From Flavobacteriales bacterium UBA1995 (GTDB lineage: Bacteria; Bacteroidota; Bacteroidia; Flavobacteriales_D; Sanyastnellaceae): a stretch of 21,700 nt of DNA. The translations under genes were made by a program, and so were the position numbers. Of this stretch, positions 7,544 to 14,868 are shown piece by piece. Numbering within the stretch: position 1 is the first letter of the stretch; each line of letters begins with the position of its first letter. The notes beneath the pieces were generated by a model. It saw only the letters and a list, made by a program, of their open reading frames with translations. It searched no databases and was not told the DNA's origin. The stretch spans positions 1,143-22,842 of the forward strand of contig DDCX01000138.1 of NCBI GenBank assembly GCA_002336475.1, in the 5' to 3' direction.

Positions 7544-8118
7544 TATGCTGCTTCGTCCAAGTCGTCGAGCGAGGTGAAGCTGGGGCCGTCGTCTTCATCT
7601 TCCTCTTCTTCATTGAGGTAGGCGTCCAATTCGGGGTCACCTGTTTTCAACGGACCATCGTCTTCAGGGGCCTCTTCAGCCATTCCATCCAAAAGGTCGA
7701 CCTCCTTAGAATACTGATCCGGCGCTGTGCCAAATTCCTCGGCCAGCAAAGGATACTCTGGAATGTCCCCTTCCTCGATGCCCACCACTTCTACGTAGAA
7801 GCACCACATTCTCAAGAAGTCATAGACATAGACCATGCGGTCGTTGTCTGCTGCCACCATGTCACCCACAGCCACAGTGCGCATGGAAGGGTAGGGAGTT
7901 CCGGAGTCGTCGGCCCCCATGTCCATGAGCGGCACTTCACGTCCACGTCCCCAATCTTCGTCAGATTGAAAAAACGAAGCCATTTCTCCTTCACCAAAGT
8001 CAAAAGCAGCGAGAATGCCGCGGTGCAGGTCCTCGAGCGGTGCTGACTTGCCGATGAGGATGTCCCGAAAGACGTCTTCTTCGATGTCGATGATCACGCG
8101 GAAACGGATGAGGTTCAT
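7540..8118 (-). CDS. Plasmid pRiA4b ORF-3-like family protein
   Basis: A 192-residue soluble acidic protein. The first 60 residues (RFRVIIDIEEDVFRDILIGKSAPLEDLH, then ILAAFDFGEGEMASFF) match the pRiA4b ORF-3-like fold: a beta-strand giving a rigid 'xFRVxID' edge, a helix with L-x-x-L-H, then the F/D-rich turn. The domain continues to about residue 115 (DFLRMWCFYVEVVGIEE). The remaining tail is very acidic, with an EEEEDEDD run near residue 175, and is probably disordered. No catalytic residue is evident, and the family has no settled function; it is often found as a cargo gene or beside transposons. Here it leads an operon with miaA and mutS2, so it looks like a resident chromosomal gene. AGGAG lies 10 bases before the ATG. 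Confidence 0.82.
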   Translation of the reverse strand: MNLIRFRVIIDIEEDVFRDILIGKSAPLEDLHRGILAAFDFGEGEMASFFQSDEDWGRGREVPLMDMGADDSGTPYPSMRTVAVGDMVAADNDRMVYVYDFLRMWCFYVEVVGIEEGDIPEYPLLAEEFGTAPDQYSKEVDLLDGMAEEAPEDDGPLKTGDPELDAYLNEEEEDEDDGPSFTSLDDLDEAAY

Positions 8119-8128
8119 TTTTGGTGCA

Positions 8129-8133
8129 CTCCT
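8129..8133 (-). promoter_or_regulatory. Shine-Dalgarno site of the pRiA4b ORF-3-like gene
   Basis: The minus strand shows AGGAG ten bases before the ATG at 8118. A TAAATTCG sequence further upstream (8147-8140) is one base off the Bacteroidota -7 box, but it has no -33 partner at the usual distance. Confidence 0.4.
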
Positions 8134-8214
8134 AAGCTGCGAATTTATGCCATCTATGCGGCAGGCGCGTTAGTTTCGCAACCGGTCATCACCGCTGTAA
8201 GTACCCTGTCCAAC

Positions 8215-8757
8215 ATGCGCATCCCATTCGACTCCCGTATTCTCAAGATTGCTTTGGCCGCTGGGGCCTTGGCTTATGCCGTCCAATGCTTCATGACGGG
8301 ATACACCGGCAGTGGCATCGGCATGGTATTGTTGGCTGTTGTCTTTGGCCTGAGTGCCGCGCGCAGCTTGAGGATGGTGCTGGTGGCTTTTCGAATCCAG
8401 CAGCAAAAGATGGACAAGGCGCGCGAAGTATTGGCGGGAATCAACCCCAAGCACTTGTGGCCGCGCAACCGCGGGCAGTATTGGTTTCTTCAAGGGAACC
8501 TGCTGCTTGAGTTTAGCTTACCCGAAGCCGAAAAGGCATTCCGTAAGGCATTGGAAGTGGGCTTGAAGCGGGATGAAGAGAAGGCTGCTGTGATGTTGAA
8601 CCTCGCAGCCATCCAGAGTTCGAAGCGGCGCACAAAGGAGGCCAAAGCCCTCATTGTTCAGGCCAAACGCTTGGATAAGAAAGGCATGCTCAAGGCAGAC
8701 ATCCGCACCATCGAGCAGGCCATCAAGAATCCCCAACAGGTGATGCGCCGCCGTTGA
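8215..8757 (+). CDS. Small membrane-anchored TPR-like protein
   Basis: A 180-residue protein of unassigned function. Two hydrophobic segments (about 10-28 and 35-55), separated by a short GYTGSG turn, form a helical hairpin in the inner membrane. The rest is soluble, helical and basic. It carries two to three TPR-like units: QQQKMDKAREVLAGINPKHLWP, then GQYWFLQGNLLLEFSLPEAEKAFRKALEVGL (about 86-116), and AVMLNLAAIQSSKRRTKEAKALIVQAKRL (about 125-153). The C-terminus is very basic (VMRRR). Such proteins usually bind other proteins at the membrane; I cannot name a partner. It diverges from the miaA operon with 96 bases between the starts and abuts the next gene stop to stop. A TAGTTTCG (8171-8178) upstream resembles a -7 box with one mismatch. 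Confidence 0.75.
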   Translation: MRIPFDSRILKIALAAGALAYAVQCFMTGYTGSGIGMVLLAVVFGLSAARSLRMVLVAFRIQQQKMDKAREVLAGINPKHLWPRNRGQYWFLQGNLLLEFSLPEAEKAFRKALEVGLKRDEEKAAVMLNLAAIQSSKRRTKEAKALIVQAKRLDKKGMLKADIRTIEQAIKNPQQVMRRR

Positions 8758-9099
8758 TCAAACGTTTTTGGGCAAGGATCCTGTGGACGTTTTGCTGCTG
8801 TTCCAGGTAGGCAAGGTTTCTAGGCCTTCTGCAAATGGGGCCTCACGTTGGAGGTCCTGAATGGTGAGCAACCATTCTAACGCCATGTCCTGCGCCCGCC
8901 TGAACAACTGGTGGTGGTGATTGTCGTCGAGGCTGGTTTTGGCGAACTGTCTTTCGAAGTCTTCCAGGGCAGCGTGCACCGCATAGGCGACGGGTTGATA
9001 CGCCCGATTGTTGGGAGCAGAATCCATTTGCCGGGCACATTGATCGAGCACGTCAAAGAGTACACTTCGAATAGCACGCTCTGTTTCACCCTTAGCCAT
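8758..9099 (-). CDS. Conserved-looking hypothetical protein, 113 residues
   Basis: I do not recognise a family. The protein is soluble with no signal peptide or membrane segment. Residues 1-85 look helical and amphipathic (ERAIRSVLFDVLDQCARQMDS, YAVHAALEDFERQFAKT, FRRAQDMALEWLLTIQDL) with a three-histidine stretch near residue 60. The last 25 residues are Ser/Thr-rich and probably disordered. It lies 65 bases downstream of the E1 dehydrogenase gene on the same strand, so it could be the second gene of that transcription unit. A TACTTTG (9111-9105) five bases before the ATG could also start its own message. Its TGA abuts the TGA of the TPR gene on the opposite strand. Support for being real comes from the clean fit between neighbours and the absence of a better frame. 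Confidence 0.6.
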   Translation of the reverse strand: MAKGETERAIRSVLFDVLDQCARQMDSAPNNRAYQPVAYAVHAALEDFERQFAKTSLDDNHHHQLFRRAQDMALEWLLTIQDLQREAPFAEGLETLPTWNSSKTSTGSLPKNV

Positions 9100-9164
9100 G
9101 CGGTCAAAGTAGCATGGAGTTCAACGCCAATCGGCGATGTGCGTGTTCTGTGGAAAAGATCCGA

Positions 9165-11183
9165 TCAGTATGCCAAGAGCGCCTCAAGGGCAGCGGTCAG
9201 CCTTTGACGTGGAAGGTATTCGGCTTCGAGGTTGGGGGCAAAAGGAATGGGGGTGTCCAGTGAAGCCACACGCGACACGGGGGCGTCGAGGTAGGCAAAA
9301 CACGATTCTTGGACCCGCGCAGCAATTTCTGCACCGATGCCTCCTGTCAGGTTGTCCTCATGCAAAACCAATACGCGACCGGCTTGAGTTGAGGCCTCAA
9401 AAACAGCTTCCCAATCCAATGGGGCGAGCGTTCTGAGGTCCAAAACACCAATCTGTCCCAAGCCTTGGCTGCGCATCCGCTCGGCTTCTTCAAGGGCCCA
9501 ATGGACGCCCATACCGTAAGTGACGACAAGGGCATCATCAGGGGTACCCATCAGACGGGCCTTGCCAAAGGGCAGGCTGTAGTCATTGGTAGGGACTTCT
9601 CCACTGAGGCTGCGGTACAGGGCCTTGTGTTCGAAGAACAAAACGGGGTTAGGGGTGTCAAAAGCCGTGGCGAGCAGGCCTTTGGCATCCTCAGGGAATG
9701 CCGGGTAGGCGATCATGAGTCCGGGCACATGAAAGAACCAAGCCTCATTGGATTGGCTGTGAAAGGGTCCGGCCGCCACACCGCCTCCCGTGGGCATGCG
9801 CACCACGACGTCGGCTTGTTGTCCCCAACGCCAGTGCAATTTGGCGAGGTTGTTGACGATTTGATTGAATCCGCAGGTCACAAAATCAGCGAACTGCATT
9901 TCTACCATGGCCTTCATTCCTGCAATGGAAAGGCCCAGGCCAGATCCAATAATGGCACTCTCGCACAAGGGGGTGTTGCGCACCCTGTCTTCTCCAAAGC
10001 GATCAACGAAACCATCGGTCACTTTGAATACACCTCCGTAATGTCCGATGTCTTGCCCCATCAAAACGAGCTCATCGTGACGTTCCATCGCTGTGGAGAG
10101 CCCTTCTGAAATGGCGTCGATGAACCTCAGCTCTTTCGTTTCCGAGCCAGGTGCGCGAAGGGCAGGTGCGTCTCTGCGGAACAAGCGTTCCACCTCATGG
10201 TCCGCATCGGCCACCACCTCTGGCTCAGATTCAGCGGCCTTGAGTGCAGTGGCAATGGCCTTTTGTATATCCGCTTTGCGGGCTTCGACTTCCTCTGCAG
10301 TGATGTGCCCCTTGTCGGTGAGAAATTCTACATAGCGGTCAACGGGGTCTCGCTGTTCCCATGCTTCGATGATGCCTTCTGGGTAGTACTTGGTTCCACT
10401 CGCTTCCTCGTGTCCCCTGCGCCGGAATGTGTCAAACTCCAACATAATGGGCCGCGGGTTTTTCCGGATGGAGGCGGCTGCCTTGCGCACGGTGTCATAG
10501 ACCTCTAAAATGTCATTTCCATTGACCCGGATGGCATCTTCTTCTGGGATGCCATAGCCTGCGGCCTTGTCTATGAATTGAGCACAACGGAATTGCTGAC
10601 TGCTGGGGGTAGACAATCCCCAGTGGTTGCTTTCGATGCAAAACAGCACGGGGAGTTCCCAGACGCTCGCTACGTTCAAGGCCTCGTGAAAGTCGCCTTC
10701 GCTGGTGCCCCCATCTCCTGTAAATACCAGTGTCGCCTTGCCGCTGCCGCGGTTTTTGGAAGCCAAAGCAATGCCGTCCGCAATCCCCAATTGAGGACCC
10801 AGGTGGCTGATCATACCCACAATGTGGTGGTCCATTGAACCAAAGTGAAAGCTCCGATCGTGGCCCTGTGTGAATCCAGAGGCCTTGCCTTGGAATTGGG
10901 CAAACAATTGAGTGAGACTCACGTCACGTGTGGTGAAGACCCCCAAATTCCGGTGCATGGGCAGGATCACCTCATCGGAATCCAAGGCTGCAGCGCAACC
11001 CACTGAAATGGCCTCTTGGCCCATGCCAGAGAACCATTTGCTGATGCGCCCTTGCCGCAACAGGCTGAGCATTTTTTCTTCGATCAGCCTGGGCAACAGG
11101 ATGTGATCGAGCAATTGAAGCATGACATCGGGGGCGATGCCACGGTCTTCGATGTGCAATTCGGGAACCTGAGTAGGGGCCAT
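9165..11183 (-). CDS. Fused alpha/beta E1 component of a 2-oxo-acid dehydrogenase complex (branched-chain type)
   Basis: A cytoplasmic thiamine-diphosphate enzyme of 672 residues that decarboxylates 2-oxo acids and passes the acyl group to lipoyl-E2. The first half (about 25-325) is the E1-alpha domain, with the TPP motif GDG (156-158) followed 27 residues later by Asn186 in IESNHWG. The region PMHRNLGVF and the phosphorylation-loop-like TFRRRGHEE are also typical. The second half (about 345-672) is the E1-beta pyrimidine-binding and C-terminal transketolase domains, with AIIGSGLGLSIAGMKAMVEMQFADF and TGGGVAAGPFHSQSNEAWF. Fusion of both subunits in one chain is common in Bacteroidota. Branched-chain (2-oxoisovalerate) substrate is the usual annotation, but pyruvate cannot be excluded from sequence alone. 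E2 and E3 genes are not in this window. The ATG at 11183 is preferred over a GTG two codons earlier, because the latter lies inside a -7 promoter box. Confidence 0.93.
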   Translation of the reverse strand: MAPTQVPELHIEDRGIAPDVMLQLLDHILLPRLIEEKMLSLLRQGRISKWFSGMGQEAISVGCAAALDSDEVILPMHRNLGVFTTRDVSLTQLFAQFQGKASGFTQGHDRSFHFGSMDHHIVGMISHLGPQLGIADGIALASKNRGSGKATLVFTGDGGTSEGDFHEALNVASVWELPVLFCIESNHWGLSTPSSQQFRCAQFIDKAAGYGIPEEDAIRVNGNDILEVYDTVRKAAASIRKNPRPIMLEFDTFRRRGHEEASGTKYYPEGIIEAWEQRDPVDRYVEFLTDKGHITAEEVEARKADIQKAIATALKAAESEPEVVADADHEVERLFRRDAPALRAPGSETKELRFIDAISEGLSTAMERHDELVLMGQDIGHYGGVFKVTDGFVDRFGEDRVRNTPLCESAIIGSGLGLSIAGMKAMVEMQFADFVTCGFNQIVNNLAKLHWRWGQQADVVVRMPTGGGVAAGPFHSQSNEAWFFHVPGLMIAYPAFPEDAKGLLATAFDTPNPVLFFEHKALYRSLSGEVPTNDYSLPFGKARLMGTPDDALVVTYGMGVHWALEEAERMRSQGLGQIGVLDLRTLAPLDWEAVFEASTQAGRVLVLHEDNLTGGIGAEIAARVQESCFAYLDAPVSRVASLDTPIPFAPNLEAEYLPRQRLTAALEALLAY

Positions 11184-11188
11184 TGCCA

Positions 11189-11196
11189 CAAATCTA
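11189..11196 (-). promoter_or_regulatory. -7 promoter element of the E1 dehydrogenase gene
   Basis: The minus strand reads TAGATTTG, an exact match to the Bacteroidota -7 consensus TAnnTTTG, in the divergent gap of 66 bases. It ends five bases before the ATG at 11183, so the message would have little or no leader. No convincing -33 TTTG is seen. Confidence 0.42.
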
Positions 11197-11233
11197 ACTG
11201 CCCCTTTGTCCGTCTCGCAGTAGCTGCTGGGCG

Positions 11234-11240
11234 TATTTTG
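11234..11240 (+). promoter_or_regulatory. Possible -7 element of the COG2509-type FAD dehydrogenase gene
   Basis: TATTTTG on the plus strand resembles the -7 box with one base missing. TTTG at 11205-11208 could be a -33 box, but the 25-base spacing is long. A transcript starting about 11247 would give a near-leaderless message for the ATG at 11250, or a leader of nearly 60 bases for the ATG at 11304. Confidence 0.25.
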
Positions 11241-11249
11241 CCCGCGGAA

Positions 11250-12845
11250 ATGAACAGCGCCACATCAGGACCTTCCCCAGACCCCGAAGCAGCTGCCACT
11301 GCAATGGTCCGCCTTTCACCTCAGGCGTCCCGAGACCCTGAAGCCATTGCTGCAGCGTTGAAGCAGCAGGGCATTGATTGCAAGCAGTTTACCGTTTTAA
11401 AGCGCAGCCTAGATGCACGCCGAAGGCCTGCTGTGGTCGAGTTGATAGTCGGGGTCGAAGTGGAGGAACTTTCCTTCGTCAAGGGGGAGTGGAAAAATGT
11501 TGCAGGTGCCCAGCCGGTGGTGGTTGTAGGTGCCGGTCCTGCAGGTTTGTACTGTGCCTTGAGGCTGATTGAACTGGGGTTCAAGCCCATCGTGATCGAA
11601 CGGGGAAAGGAGGTCAGGGAGCGGAGACGAGACCTCGTTCAATTGATTCGAAAAGGCAAAGTGGATCCGGATTCCAATTACTGCTTCGGAGAAGGCGGTG
11701 CGGGCACCTATTCAGATGGCAAGCTCTACACGCGGGCCAAAAAGCGCGGCAGTTGGCGCAAAGTGCTGGGCTGGATGGTCGAACACGGTGCAGAACAAGA
11801 CATCTTGGTCGATACCCATCCGCACATTGGCACCAATAAATTGCCCGCGATCATCTCGGGCATGCGCGAGCGCATTATTTCCTGTGGAGGAGAGGTTCGC
11901 TTTCAATGCAGGGTGACGGGGGTGGACCGGGAGGCTTCTGGTGCTGTGCAGGGCGTGATCACTGCAGAGGGGCGCGTTGCCGCTGCGGCTGTTGTAGTGG
12001 CCACAGGTCATGGCGCAAGGGATGTATTTGAATGGATGCAGCAGGATGGATTGCAGGTTGAACGCAAACCTTTTGCGCTGGGCGTTCGGATTGAGCATCC
12101 CCAGTCTTGGGTCAATACCCGACAATACAGACTTCGGGATGCAGCTTTGGCCGACGACCTCGGTCTGCCTCCGGCGGCTTATTCTTTGGTTACCCAAACA
12201 GAAGGAGGTGGTGTGTTTTCATTTTGCATGTGCCCCGGTGGGGTCATTGCACCCTGTGCTACCGAGGATGGAGAGGTGGTCACCAATGGATGGAGCCCTT
12301 CTAAGCGCAACAATCCATGGGCCAACAGCGGCATTGTGACTACGGTGAGTGAGGCAGACTTGGATGCCCTGGGCCACCACGGGGCATTGGGCGCCTTGGA
12401 ATTCCAGCGGGCTGTGGAGCGCGCTTGCAGTGAAGCTGCCGGTGGTGACCAGCGCGCGCCTGCCCAGAGGCTGGCAGATTTTGTCGCTCGAAAGCGATCA
12501 AAGGACCTGCCGCCTTGTAGTTATTTGTCCGGATTGACCTCAGTGGACTTGACCGCTTTGTTGCCTCCATTTATCGTGGAACGTTTGATCGCCGGCATCC
12601 TTGATTTTGACCGGAAAATGCCAGGGTACATTCATCCCGATGCCATCGTCGTGGCGCCTGAGAGCCGCACTTCAAGTCCGGTTCGGATGACACGCGACAA
12701 GGCTACCCTCGAAATGGAAGGCGCTCCCGGACTCTATCCGTGCGGGGAAGGCGCAGGCTATGCCGGGGGCATTGCCTCTGCAGCAATGGATGGCATCCGC
12801 GTTGCAGAGGCCATCGCTGCCCGTCAGGCCGTCAGTCTTGATTGA
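11250..12845 (+). CDS. NAD(P)/FAD-dependent oxidoreductase (COG2509-like FAD dehydrogenase)
   Basis: A predicted cytoplasmic flavoprotein of 531 residues. It starts with a small alpha/beta domain containing the conserved KRSLDARRRP (51-60). Then comes a dinucleotide-binding motif VVVGAGPAGLY (91-101) ending in the acidic IERGKE, followed by the family-specific CFGEGGAGTYSDGKLYTRAKK segment (about 145-165). Near the end ESRTSSPVRMTRD and YPCGEGAGYAGGIASAAMDGIRVAEAIA form the second FAD-contacting motif. Cysteines in FSFCMCPGG are also typical of the family. The physiological substrate is unknown. An ATG at 11304 would give a 513-residue product beginning MVRLSPQAS, which fits the family N-terminus at least as well; the intervening 18 residues are Pro/Ala/Ser-rich. 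The gene diverges from the E1 gene, and its last 14 bases overlap the end of the opposite-strand SPOR gene. Confidence 0.88.
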   Translation: MNSATSGPSPDPEAAATAMVRLSPQASRDPEAIAAALKQQGIDCKQFTVLKRSLDARRRPAVVELIVGVEVEELSFVKGEWKNVAGAQPVVVVGAGPAGLYCALRLIELGFKPIVIERGKEVRERRRDLVQLIRKGKVDPDSNYCFGEGGAGTYSDGKLYTRAKKRGSWRKVLGWMVEHGAEQDILVDTHPHIGTNKLPAIISGMRERIISCGGEVRFQCRVTGVDREASGAVQGVITAEGRVAAAAVVVATGHGARDVFEWMQQDGLQVERKPFALGVRIEHPQSWVNTRQYRLRDAALADDLGLPPAAYSLVTQTEGGGVFSFCMCPGGVIAPCATEDGEVVTNGWSPSKRNNPWANSGIVTTVSEADLDALGHHGALGALEFQRAVERACSEAAGGDQRAPAQRLADFVARKRSKDLPPCSYLSGLTSVDLTALLPPFIVERLIAGILDFDRKMPGYIHPDAIVVAPESRTSSPVRMTRDKATLEMEGAPGLYPCGEGAGYAGGIASAAMDGIRVAEAIAARQAVSLD

Positions 12846-14847
12846 GGAGGATTTCTGCTTCGGCGACCGGAATGATCCGGCCGGCCACATCACCCACAAC
12901 AAAAGCGTCTTCAAATCCTGCCTCAAGCAGCATGGGGAGCTCCTGACGGGCTTCAGCTGCGCTGGAAAAACGACCATGCAAGTAGCGGTGCCATCCGGTG
13001 GTGCTGCGGTGTTCGATGTCGCCCAAGTGCAGCAGTCCGTCCATGGCGTCGACCCCCATTTCGGTTTTCAAAGCACCGAGTTGAATGCGAAATTCAATTT
13101 TGGCAGGGTCAAACTGCGGAGCAAGTGGTGCGTCATCTTCAGGTTGGGCTTGACCTGAGGACGGGGCTGTTGAAGTCCCATCAGGGGCATGTTCTGTGAC
13201 AAAGGCGCCAGTGAAGCCCCGCGCTGTGAGTTGAACCTGATAGGCCAACGCTTCAGATCGGTCTTCAAAGGTGGGGCTCACAATCCTCAACAATCCGTCT
13301 TCACCCTTGAACCTCAAGACTTCAAGACCTTCGAAAAGGGCATTCAATGCGGCAGGGTCAGGGGTGCGATATGCCCCCATTTGAACCCTGAAGTGGCCCA
13401 TTTCAACTGCATCCTCTGTTGCCTCACCACCAACTGCGTCTGAAGGGGATTCAATTTCAGGAGCAATCAATTCTGCATCCAGGCCTGCCGCACGAACGGC
13501 ATGAGCGGCCCGCCCTGCTTCACGAGGGTCGGCGCTGACCTTGACTTTCATGCCGTTTTCCGATTCTGACAAATGCTCAAACGCCAAAAGGGTGTGTTGT
13601 TCGGCGAGCGTCCATCCTTCAGCAGGTGTGGGAATGTTCAGGGTGTACTGTGTGCGGTCATCAGAAGTGACCCGGCCGGTTACGACATCCCAGCCCGATT
13701 TATCGGTTGAGGAATGGTTGTCTTGGCCTTCGCCCAGAGTGAGGGCCACACCACGTCCATCTACATCGATGTGAGGTGAGTTTATTTCTGCGTCCTTGTA
13801 GTCAGCATAACCATCGCCATCGGTATCCACAGGGCACCCAGAGGCATCCACTTCTACACCGGAATCGGTGCCTGGGCAGCGGTCATGGAGGTTGCTAATG
13901 CCATCACGGTCAGTGTCCATCGAGGCAAGGAGGGCTGCGTCTTCCGCAGAGACTCCGGGGATGACGGGGGCTGCGGCTGGCTTTTTCTTTAACCGGCCCA
14001 AGCGGATGCCCAAACCAAAGAATCCGCTGGCCAGGGCATCGCCAGAGAGCGCCCGTCCCGAAACCTGATCGTCCAATGCGTCGGTCAGGCCGAGCCAACC
14101 TCCTATGCCCATGCGCGCTCGCACCCTTGGACTGACATCGAGTCTGATGCCAATTTGAGCGGGGATGGCCAGAGATCGGCCTGGGCCACGAGCACCTTCT
14201 GCTTGGACCACATCACTCTCGTAGGTGTAGTCGCGGCGAAGAATGTTGGCGTTGCCACCATGGTCGCCGGCCTCATCAATATCGCGCAATGTTCCGTCCG
14301 ACCAGAGGTGGTATTCGCGCCCAAAGGCGTCCTCCAAATCCTGCTTCATAACATGGTCTATGTGGGACACCCCAATGCCAATAAATGGCTGAAACCCTTT
14401 TGAAATGGTGGCGAAACGGGTGTGTGCATCCCGCCTAGATCCTGCGGCTTCCCATACCCAGTTGACCATGACTGTGCCGGATTGCACCTCGGTCTTCCAG
14501 CCGCGCATGGCCCCATCATCCATCACAATGGAGCTCCGGGCTGCTTTCATTTCAACTTCCCATGGACCATTCAATGCCGTCTGAATGGTCAACGCTTGAC
14601 CATATCCCGTGTTGCCCAGATTGTGGGTTCCGTATGACTGGTGCCGCTCGGTGTGGAGCGCTACGGGCCCCATTTGCCATCCAGCATGAATTCCAGAGCC
14701 CGGCTGGCTCACATGCTGCGAACCTGTGGATTGTGCCATGACCCATAAGGGCAGGAAAAGCGCAACAGCAACCAGTACCAAGAGGTGCTGGGTACCACGG
14801 GAGGGGAGGGAAGTAGAGATCAACATGAGGCGGTATTCACGCCCCAT
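12832..14847 (-). CDS. Outer-membrane barrel-like protein with TSP3 repeats and two SPOR-like domains
   Basis: A secreted or outer-membrane protein of 671 residues (ATG at 14847; an ATG at 14826 gives a more usual signal-peptide length). A hydrophobic signal segment (about 21-37) ends at WVMAQ. Residues about 50-285 alternate hydrophobic and polar positions with aromatic residues (GFQPFIGIGVSH, GFFGLGIRLGRL), as in an OmpA-like or porin-like barrel. A Pro/Ala linker leads to two calcium-binding thrombospondin type 3 units, DTDRDGISNLHDRCPGT (311-327) and DTDGDGYADYKD (341-352). After a beta-rich spacer come two SPOR-like domains: about 485-551 (GHFRVQMGAYRT to GFTGAFVTEH) and 585-652 (EFRIQLGALKT to GFEDAFVVGD). 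SPOR domains usually bind denuded peptidoglycan. The protein may tie the outer membrane to the cell wall, in the place normally filled by an OmpA C-terminal domain. It starts 21 bases after the DAO gene. Confidence 0.78.
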   Translation of the reverse strand: MGREYRLMLISTSLPSRGTQHLLVLVAVALFLPLWVMAQSTGSQHVSQPGSGIHAGWQMGPVALHTERHQSYGTHNLGNTGYGQALTIQTALNGPWEVEMKAARSSIVMDDGAMRGWKTEVQSGTVMVNWVWEAAGSRRDAHTRFATISKGFQPFIGIGVSHIDHVMKQDLEDAFGREYHLWSDGTLRDIDEAGDHGGNANILRRDYTYESDVVQAEGARGPGRSLAIPAQIGIRLDVSPRVRARMGIGGWLGLTDALDDQVSGRALSGDALASGFFGLGIRLGRLKKKPAAAPVIPGVSAEDAALLASMDTDRDGISNLHDRCPGTDSGVEVDASGCPVDTDGDGYADYKDAEINSPHIDVDGRGVALTLGEGQDNHSSTDKSGWDVVTGRVTSDDRTQYTLNIPTPAEGWTLAEQHTLLAFEHLSESENGMKVKVSADPREAGRAAHAVRAAGLDAELIAPEIESPSDAVGGEATEDAVEMGHFRVQMGAYRTPDPAALNALFEGLEVLRFKGEDGLLRIVSPTFEDRSEALAYQVQLTARGFTGAFVTEHAPDGTSTAPSSGQAQPEDDAPLAPQFDPAKIEFRIQLGALKTEMGVDAMDGLLHLGDIEHRSTTGWHRYLHGRFSSAAEARQELPMLLEAGFEDAFVVGDVAGRIIPVAEAEILLNQD

Positions 14848-14868
14848 ACGCGCTGCAGGTGCTAAAGG

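Noticed and set aside
9465..10109. 214-codon plus-strand open frame
   Set aside because: It is fully antisense to the E1-beta half of the dehydrogenase, whose motifs are intact.
11016..11249. N-terminal extension of the FAD dehydrogenase frame
   Set aside because: This stretch overlaps the start of the divergent E1 gene and its -7 box, and it does not resemble the family.
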